35,895 bases of DNA. Source: Streptomyces rugosispiralis (GTDB taxonomy: Bacteria; Actinomycetota; Actinomycetes; Streptomycetales; Streptomycetaceae). This document shows positions 30,186 to 35,895 of the stretch, in pieces. The first letter of the stretch is position 1. Every line of letters begins with the position of its first letter. The translations under genes were made by a program, and so were the position numbers. Location of the stretch: the NCBI RefSeq assembly GCF_024505145.1, contig NZ_JANIAA010000064.1, forward strand, positions 1 through 35,895. The letters are read 5' to 3'. The notes under the pieces are model-generated. The model ran no database searches, had not been told where the DNA came from, and saw nothing but the letters and a program-made list of their open reading frames with translations.

Positions 30186-32375
30186 ATGCGCACCGAGGAC
30201 CTGCTGGCCGCCATAGCGACCGGCCTATGGCGCTGGGACAGTGTCTCGGGCGCCGTCAGCTATGACGCGGAGGCCGCCCGGCTGGTGGGCCTGCCCGCCG
30301 AGGCCGTCACCCTGCCCGAGGCCGCCGCCCGCGCCTGCTTCCACCCCGCGGACTGGCTCGAGGTCAAGGCGATAGTCCAGCTCGCGGTGGCCGAGGGCAC
30401 CCTGGCCGAGGCCCGGCTGCGCATCGTGGACGAGAAGGGCACCGTACTGCGGACCGTGCGCACCCGCTCCCGGCCGATGGCGCGGGGCGGCAGCGAGGAC
30501 GGCTACCACCTGCTCGGCACCCTCCAGGAGGTCCCCGACCCGCTGCCGGGCACCTCGGTCGGCGGCCCGCCCATCACCGGCGACTGGCGCCGCAACCGCG
30601 AGGCGTTCCTGCTGGACGCGGGGCGGGCGCTGGCGGAGGCGATGTCCACCGCCGAGGTGCTGCGGGTGGCGGCGGGGCTGTCCATGCCGGGCTTCTCCCC
30701 GGACGGGCTCGCGGTCTTCGGCGTCCAGGGCGAGCGGATCTCGGTGATCGGCCACCACGGGCCGCGGGCGGGCGCCGACCGTCCCCTGCACGACATCGCG
30801 CTGAGCACCGACCATCCGGCGGCGGAGGTGGTGCGCACCGGCCGGGCGGTCTATCTGCCCACACCGGAGGAGTACCGCGGCCGGTTTCCGGCCACGTGGT
30901 CGCCGGGCCGCCCCCGGATCCGCCGGTCCTGGGCGTTTCTGCCGCTGATCGTCGCGGGCCACACCATCGGCGCGTGGATGGCCGGATTCGCCCATCCGGT
31001 GTCGTTCTCGCCCGATGAGCGCTCGGTGCTGACCACGATCGCCCGGATGCTGGCCCAGGCGCTGTCCCGCACCGCGCTCCAGGAGACCGAGCGGGAGCTG
31101 GCGGACGGGCTGCAGCGCTCGATGCTGCCCGCCAGCAAGCCCGATATCCCGGGGCTGACGGTGGCCGCGCGCTATGTGCCGACCGGCGGCGGACTCCAGG
31201 TCGGCGGCGACTGGTACGACGTGATCGGGCTGCCCTCGGGGCGTACCGCGCTGGTGATCGGCGATGTGCAGGGCCACGATGTGCGCGCCGCCGGGATCAT
31301 GGGGCAGCTGAGGATCGCGGTCCGGGCGTACGCCTCCGAGGGCCACCACCCCGACGCGGTGCTGTCCCGCGCCTCCCGCTTCCTGGCCGGTCTCGCCGAG
31401 CCCGAGGGCCCGGACGGCCGCTACGACCCGAGGTTCGCCACCTGCCTCTACATGGAGGTGGACCCGGTGGCGGGCACCCTGGACATCGCGCGGGCGGGCC
31501 ATCCCGACCCGGCGGTCCGGCTGGCCGACGGCACGATGATGCTCCGGCCCACGGCGGGCGGGCTGCCGCTGGGCATCGACCCGGACACCGACTATCCGAC
31601 CACCCGGGTGGTGCTGGAGCCCGGCGAGACGCTGCTGATGTGCACCGACGGGCTGATCGAGACCGGCGGGCACGATCTGGAGACCGGCTGGGACCGGATC
31701 CGGGAGGTCTTCGAGCGGCCCGCCGCCCCGGCCGCGGGCTCCGGCCGGCTCACCGCGCACGGCCTGGACGCGGGCGACCTCGAGGCGCTCGCCGACTCCC
31801 TGGTGCAGGCGGTGCACGGACCGCCCTCCCACCACACCACGGGTCCGCTCGCGGACCGGCGCGAGGACGACATAGCGCTGCTGCTGATCCGCAGGGAGGC
31901 GGAGGTGTGCCTGGTCGGGCCCGGTTCGGCGCCGGTGCGGCGTACGGCGGTCACGGTCGCGCAGGCCGAGCCGGAGCGGATAGCGGGCGCGAGGCGGCAA
32001 CTGCGCGACATGCTGCACGACTGGGCGGACCCGGACCAGGTCGAGTCGGCCGTGCTGATGCTCTCCGAGATGGTCACCAATGTGCTGGTGCACACCGATG
32101 GTGACGCCCTGCTGGTGGCCGAGGTCAGCGGGCGGCACGGGGCCCGGCGGCTGCGGCTGGACGTCGCCGACAGCAGCGACGAGCTGCCGCACCGCCGCCG
32201 CCCGGGCGAGCTGGCCTCCTCCGGGCGCGGTCTGCTGCTGATGGAGATGCTGGCCGACAACTGGGGAGTGGATCCGCGCGGCGACGGCAAATGCATCTGG
32301 TACGAGCTGTACGAGGCGGCGCCGGACGGGCGGCCCGGCCCGAGCGCGGCGGACGGGCCGGCCCCTCGCGCGTGA
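30186..32375 (+). CDS. Cytoplasmic PAS-GAF-PP2C(SpoIIE)-HATPase regulator
   Basis: A 729-residue soluble protein. PAS-like domain (8-115, GLWRWDSVSGAVSYDAEAAR), GAF (140-298), PP2C/SpoIIE phosphatase (305-560) with GGDWYD (D342), GDVQGHD (D360), CTDGLIE and REDDIAL metal-binding acids, then an RsbW-like HATPase (580-715, N-box SEMVTNVLVHT, G2 SGRGLLL). Unlike the larger phosphatase at 6.2-8.9 kb it has no membrane segments, so it senses a cytoplasmic signal. Such proteins dephosphorylate anti-anti-sigma factors and so release stress sigma factors. ATG 30186 is preceded by AAGG. It is divergent from aspS. Confidence 0.9.
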   Translation: MRTEDLLAAIATGLWRWDSVSGAVSYDAEAARLVGLPAEAVTLPEAAARACFHPADWLEVKAIVQLAVAEGTLAEARLRIVDEKGTVLRTVRTRSRPMARGGSEDGYHLLGTLQEVPDPLPGTSVGGPPITGDWRRNREAFLLDAGRALAEAMSTAEVLRVAAGLSMPGFSPDGLAVFGVQGERISVIGHHGPRAGADRPLHDIALSTDHPAAEVVRTGRAVYLPTPEEYRGRFPATWSPGRPRIRRSWAFLPLIVAGHTIGAWMAGFAHPVSFSPDERSVLTTIARMLAQALSRTALQETERELADGLQRSMLPASKPDIPGLTVAARYVPTGGGLQVGGDWYDVIGLPSGRTALVIGDVQGHDVRAAGIMGQLRIAVRAYASEGHHPDAVLSRASRFLAGLAEPEGPDGRYDPRFATCLYMEVDPVAGTLDIARAGHPDPAVRLADGTMMLRPTAGGLPLGIDPDTDYPTTRVVLEPGETLLMCTDGLIETGGHDLETGWDRIREVFERPAAPAAGSGRLTAHGLDAGDLEALADSLVQAVHGPPSHHTTGPLADRREDDIALLLIRREAEVCLVGPGSAPVRRTAVTVAQAEPERIAGARRQLRDMLHDWADPDQVESAVLMLSEMVTNVLVHTDGDALLVAEVSGRHGARRLRLDVADSSDELPHRRRPGELASSGRGLLLMEMLADNWGVDPRGDGKCIWYELYEAAPDGRPGPSAADGPAPRA

Positions 32376-32418
32376 TCAGCTCCCGACGGCCGGGATGGTG
32401 CCGAGGCGGCCGACTCGT

Positions 32419-33570
32419 TCAGCGGAAGAGCCGGGAACCGAGCGGGTGTTGTGCGTCGAAGCCGGGAAGTATCAGGAAGCTCGCACTGGCGGTCGTGGTC
32501 GTGTAATCCAGCAGGGCGTCGGAATTGTCCATACGGGTGAGGGTGTTGGTGAAGGTCCGTATGTCGTTCTGGAAACTCACGAAGAGCAGGCCGGGGGCGG
32601 GCCCGTCGATGCTGTAGGAGCGGCGGAGCATGAGGCCGACGCCGACCGCGGTGGCGTGCGCCCTGCGGGCGTGGGCGTCCACCGGGACGAGGTAGCGCCC
32701 GTCCGGCGTTTTGGCGCCGAGGTCCGGGCCCGAGGCGATGGTGCCACCGGAGAGGGGCACACCAGTGGCCCGGCGCCGGCCGAAGACGGCTTCCTGCCCG
32801 GCGACGGACAGCTTGGCGAACCGCGGCAGGTCGAGGTCCATGCGTCGCAGTACGGCAAGGGTGCCGCCCGCGACCGGAGCCGGCCCGGACAGCCACAGGT
32901 CGCGTTCTTGTTCGGCCTTGGTGTGGGGGCCCACGATGCCGTCGACGAAACCGAAGAGGTTTCGTGGCGCGGCACGGCCCTTGGCCACCGGCACATTCGC
33001 GCCGCGGACCCCGGACTGCCGCCAGCGTTCCCGTATCCGGTCGCCGGCCTGCTCCAGCAGCGCGGCAGCCACGACCGGTATCACCAGGGCGTCGTCGGCG
33101 CAGATCTGTATCAGCAGATCGCCGCCGCGCGCCCCGGGGGCGATCCGCTCGCGGGAGAACCGTGGGAGGTCCTTGGCGCCGGGCAGGTCGGGATCGACCG
33201 TGCGCACCAGCCGGGGGCCCACTCCGATCGTCACGGTCAGATCGCCCGGCGACAGCCCCATCAGCCGTGCGTCGGTCCCCTCGGTGAGTGCGCGGATGGC
33301 CTCGCCGAGTTCGGCCAGCAACGGACCGACGGGCGCGGCGTCGACGAGGTCGGCCACCACGGCCAGCAGGTTCCGCTGGGCCGGCTGTGGAAGCGTGATG
33401 CCCGCCTGGTACCGGCCCGTTGGTGACACCGGCGGGGTCGGCGCGGGGGCATCGGACCGGTCCGGCGGGGCGGAACTCGATTGGCACCCGGCGGAGAGGC
33501 CGACGGCGGTCACAGCGCCGGTGGCACCGAGGAACGAGCGGCGTGACGGGCGGGAGTCGGCTTGGCACAC
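32419..33570 (-). CDS. DyP-type haem peroxidase, Tat signal with lipobox
   Basis: A 383-residue protein. The N-terminus has a twin-arginine motif (RRSFLGATGA, R10-R11) and a lipobox (LSAGC, C29), so it is probably a Tat-exported lipoprotein. The DyP core shows the GxxDG motif as GFVDG (207-211, D210 distal acid), proximal-ligand region DAHARRAHA (H300) and the distal Arg region LMLRRSYS (R316/R317). DyP enzymes oxidise dyes and phenolics with hydrogen peroxide. The usual EfeUO iron-uptake or copper-chaperone neighbours are absent. The start is GTG 33570; it is divergent from the beta-helix lipoprotein gene across about 66 bp. Confidence 0.9.
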   Translation of the reverse strand: MCQADSRPSRRSFLGATGAVTAVGLSAGCQSSSAPPDRSDAPAPTPPVSPTGRYQAGITLPQPAQRNLLAVVADLVDAAPVGPLLAELGEAIRALTEGTDARLMGLSPGDLTVTIGVGPRLVRTVDPDLPGAKDLPRFSRERIAPGARGGDLLIQICADDALVIPVVAAALLEQAGDRIRERWRQSGVRGANVPVAKGRAAPRNLFGFVDGIVGPHTKAEQERDLWLSGPAPVAGGTLAVLRRMDLDLPRFAKLSVAGQEAVFGRRRATGVPLSGGTIASGPDLGAKTPDGRYLVPVDAHARRAHATAVGVGLMLRRSYSIDGPAPGLLFVSFQNDIRTFTNTLTRMDNSDALLDYTTTTASASFLILPGFDAQHPLGSRLFR

Positions 33571-33636
33571 AGTGTGAACTGTGCCATATCCGTATCAGCA
33601 CCTGCGACCCCGACGCGTCCGTGCCAGGATGAGGCC

Positions 33637-34983
33637 ATGCCTCGTCTCCGTCTTCGCCTGATGGCCGCGGTGCTCGGCACACTGGCACCCTTACTGGCCG
33701 GCTGCGGCGGGGGCGATGACGGGCCGGACGACGGCCGACGACCGTCCGGTGCCCATGTGACGATCAACGTACCGGCCGACGCCCCGACCATCTCGGCCGC
33801 GGTGTCGCTGGCTCGGCCCGGCGATCTCGTGCTGGTCGCGCCGGGCGTGTACCACGAGTCGGTGAAGATATCGAAGCCTCGCGTCACTCTTCGCGGCAAG
33901 TCCCGGGACAAGGTCGTCATCGACGGGCGGTTGCGGCAGCCGAACGGCATCGTCGTCGCCGCTCCCGGGGTGGCCGTGGAGAACCTGACGGTGCGGAACA
34001 ACACACAGAACGGGGTCCTGGTCACCGGCTCGGCGAAGGCGGCCGCCGGGGCGCCGGGGCAGTCCGGCGGCTACGACACCGGCGACGAGCCCGTCACCTT
34101 CCTGAAGTCGTTCCTGGTCTCCCATGTGACCGCGACCCGCAACGGGCTGTACGGCATCTACGCGTTCTCCGCGCAGAACGGTGTCATCGAGCACTCGTAC
34201 ACCTCGGGCTCGGCCGACTCGGGGATCTATGTCGGACAGTGCAAGCCCTGTCGCATCGTGGTGCGGGACAACATCGCCGAACTCAACGCGGTCGGTTACG
34301 AAGGCACCAATGCCAGCGGCGACATGTACGTGGTCGGCAACCGCCTCGTCGGCAACCGGGTCGGGCTCACCACCAACTCCGACCACCAGGAGAAATTGCT
34401 CCCGCAGCGGGACGCCGTCATCGCGGGCAACCTGATCGCGGCCAACCAGCAGGCCGCCACCCCCGAACAGGCCGACGGCGGGTGGGGCATCGGCATCGGC
34501 GTCGACGGCGGCACCGGCAACCAGTTCGTCCGCAACCGAGTCACCGGCAACAGCAACGCCGGACTGGTGATCACCGCAACCGCTGACATGCCGCCGAACG
34601 GCAACCGGATCCTGGACAACACCTTCGCCGCCAACGGCGTTGACGTCGGCTGGACGTTCCCCACCGCCACGAAGGGACGGGGCAACTGTCTGCGTGGCAA
34701 TGAGCTACGGACGACGGTGCCCGCCCGGCTCGCGACGACCGCGTCCTGCCCGCGTCCCGCCCGGTCGGCCTCGCCGTCCGGCACCTGGACGAAGCCGACG
34801 GCACCCGGCGGTATCCCGTTCACCGAGGTGGCGGCGCCCAGGCGACAGCCGCAGTTCCCGAACGCCACGACCGCGGGCGCCACCGCTGTTCCGGCCGTTC
34901 CGGCGCTACCGGACGACACGGCGGGCTTCCGGCTGCCGTCGGCGTCACTGCTCGCCGCGGGCGCGCGGGTGCCGACGTCCTGA
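33637..34983 (+). CDS. Parallel beta-helix lipoprotein
   Basis: A 448-residue protein. A basic N-terminus and hydrophobic stretch lead to the lipobox LAGC (Cys at 23), so it is a lipid-anchored extracytoplasmic protein. The mature part contains repeated right-handed beta-helix turns (NGIVVAAPGVAVENLTVRNN, NGLYGIYAFSAQNGVIEHSY, SGIYVGQCKPCRIVVRDN), as in NosD/CASH and pectate-lyase-like folds that bind or cleave polysaccharides. No catalytic residue set can be assigned. ATG 33637 follows GATGAGG; the frame is open to 33562, but the upstream part overlaps the peroxidase start. Codon 19 is TTA (33691-33693), in the signal peptide, so export may be bldA dependent. Confidence 0.85.
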   Translation: MPRLRLRLMAAVLGTLAPLLAGCGGGDDGPDDGRRPSGAHVTINVPADAPTISAAVSLARPGDLVLVAPGVYHESVKISKPRVTLRGKSRDKVVIDGRLRQPNGIVVAAPGVAVENLTVRNNTQNGVLVTGSAKAAAGAPGQSGGYDTGDEPVTFLKSFLVSHVTATRNGLYGIYAFSAQNGVIEHSYTSGSADSGIYVGQCKPCRIVVRDNIAELNAVGYEGTNASGDMYVVGNRLVGNRVGLTTNSDHQEKLLPQRDAVIAGNLIAANQQAATPEQADGGWGIGIGVDGGTGNQFVRNRVTGNSNAGLVITATADMPPNGNRILDNTFAANGVDVGWTFPTATKGRGNCLRGNELRTTVPARLATTASCPRPARSASPSGTWTKPTAPGGIPFTEVAAPRRQPQFPNATTAGATAVPAVPALPDDTAGFRLPSASLLAAGARVPTS

Positions 34984-34990
34984 GCGGCGG

Positions 34991-35836
34991 CTACCGCGTC
35001 GGGGTGGCTCCGGGGACCGGCCGGACCGGAACGTACTTGTGGGTGTCGAAATCGATGACCACCGGCTCCGACGCGGACGCCACGCCGACACGAACCCGGT
35101 ACATGGTGCCGTCCGAGCCGATCCAGTAGCGCACGGCACCCGCCGGACCGGACGTCCCCGCCGTACCGGTCGTGGCACGGGCGGCGCTCGGCCCGGTCAT
35201 GATGTCCACCTGATGGCCGTCCAACCGGTCCCGTCCCACCCAGGCGGCACCGTTCTGCGGCAGGAGTTCGGCGTTGTCCGGCCGGTCGCTGCCGAGCTTC
35301 AGCGCGATGGCCAGCGAACTGTCCAGTGAACTGCCGCGCCTTTGCAGCGGACGGCTGTACCAGCCCGACCCCGGCGGCCGTGCCGGTGCCTTCGCCGGGG
35401 CGTTCGTCATCGGGTGGACGAGCACATTGGCCGCCGTCCACTGGATCAGCCCGTCGCTGGACGTATCGCGCCCGGTGCCGCGCACCACGCCGTAACCGAT
35501 CTTGCCGCGGTAGTCGATGGATCCGGTGATGGTCAGCTCACCGGCGGTGCCCGGCACGTTGATCGTCATGGCCCGTCCACCCGCCTGGAAGTTGAGGAAC
35601 CGCGTGACCGCCAGCCGGCCCGCCTGATCCGAGGTCAATTCCTTCGGACCGGTGGGGCCGGAGCCGCTGTCGACGACCAGGAACGTGGCCACCGCGACGG
35701 CCACACCGCCGATGGCCGCGGCCACCATCCAGCGTGGCCGCGGCCATCGGCGCTGACCGGCCGCGCGCCGCGAGAAAACGTGTCTGATTCTCAGACTCCG
35801 TACCCGGCGCATTGCTAACCCGTTCCGCTTATTCAT
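34991..35836 (-). CDS. Single-pass membrane protein of unknown function
   Basis: A 281-residue protein. A very basic cytoplasmic N-terminus (20 residues with RRVRSLRIRHVFSRR) is followed by one transmembrane helix (about 37-56, VAAAIGGVAVAVATFLVV) and an extracytoplasmic domain rich in beta-strand-like segments (TINVPGTAGELTITGSIDYRG, YWIGSDGTMYRVRV). I do not recognise the family. A purine-rich GGGGGGAG precedes the ATG at 35836. Codon 7 is TTA (35816-35818); an ATG at codon 9 would avoid it. It is convergent with the beta-helix lipoprotein gene, with only 7 bp between the stops. The 59 bp beyond its start hold no clear promoter. Confidence 0.7.
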   Translation of the reverse strand: MNKRNGLAMRRVRSLRIRHVFSRRAAGQRRWPRPRWMVAAAIGGVAVAVATFLVVDSGSGPTGPKELTSDQAGRLAVTRFLNFQAGGRAMTINVPGTAGELTITGSIDYRGKIGYGVVRGTGRDTSSDGLIQWTAANVLVHPMTNAPAKAPARPPGSGWYSRPLQRRGSSLDSSLAIALKLGSDRPDNAELLPQNGAAWVGRDRLDGHQVDIMTGPSAARATTGTAGTSGPAGAVRYWIGSDGTMYRVRVGVASASEPVVIDFDTHKYVPVRPVPGATPTR

Positions 35837-35895
35837 TCCCTGCTCTCCCCCCGATCTTGGGTCACACCCGCTACAGTATCGCTGCTGGTGGGGCG

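Noticed and set aside
33562..33636. Longer N-terminus for the beta-helix lipoprotein
   Set aside because: It would overlap the divergent peroxidase start and put 25 polar residues before the lipoprotein signal; the ATG at 33637 gives a normal signal peptide.

Overview
The window is high-GC actinobacterial chromosome and almost certainly comes from a Streptomyces. The evidence is a complete cvnA-E conservon, SpoIIE-type phosphatases fused to anti-sigma-like ATPase domains, GTG and TTG starts with purine-rich ribosome binding sites, rare TTA codons confined to regulatory or accessory genes, and metG and aspS lying close together. No tRNA, rRNA, CRISPR array or insertion sequence was seen.

Layout. 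(1) 1-1.5 kb: the start of an RsbW-like ATPase gene (cut by the window edge) and an XRE/TPR regulator with a TTA codon. (2) 1.6-6 kb, minus strand: a tightly coupled conservon. It holds a CvnA sensor kinase, CvnB roadblock protein, CvnC (DUF742), CvnD GTPase and a CYP157-like P450 whose ExxR motif reads EVLW. Five 12-bp tandem repeats lie upstream of it. (3) 6.2-9 kb: a large membrane sensor-phosphatase (sensor-PAS-GAF-PP2C-HATPase). (4) 9.2-14.7 kb: a DUF7144 membrane protein, ATP-dependent DNA ligase, a membrane-anchored EEP hydrolase, a LysR-like regulator, and a stand-alone LigD polymerase domain divergent from the regulator with a palindrome between them. (5) 14.8-19.4 kb: a Tat-exported PhoX phosphatase with a PHO box upstream, and a VWA protein with a very long acidic Ala/Glu/Pro linker. 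(6) 19.5-21.8 kb: methionyl-tRNA synthetase and a response-regulator-like protein without a DNA-binding domain. (7) 21.8-27.1 kb: an accessory island of visibly lower GC with a graspetide (ATP-grasp RiPP) cluster. (8) 27.1-30.1 kb: an exported intradiol dioxygenase and aspartyl-tRNA synthetase. (9) 30.2-32.4 kb: a PAS-GAF-PP2C-HATPase regulator. (10) 32.4-35.9 kb: a Tat/lipobox DyP peroxidase, a beta-helix lipoprotein and a single-pass membrane protein.

The most interesting system is the graspetide island. On the minus strand it runs RsbW-like ATPase, precursor peptide TgmA (GTG start at 24564), ATP-grasp ligase TgmB, PIMT-like methyltransferase TgmC and a small DUF6087-like protein. Divergently, a regulator with a TTA codon that is probably translated from a leaderless mRNA overlaps a GNAT acetyltransferase gene. 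The precursor has the PWGLRR leader motif and a Thr-rich then Asp-rich tail, as expected for ester-crosslinked macrocycles that a methyltransferase may convert further to aspartimide. The island follows directly on the truncated response-regulator gene and ends at a strong hairpin.

All product calls come from reading motifs by eye; no database search was run.
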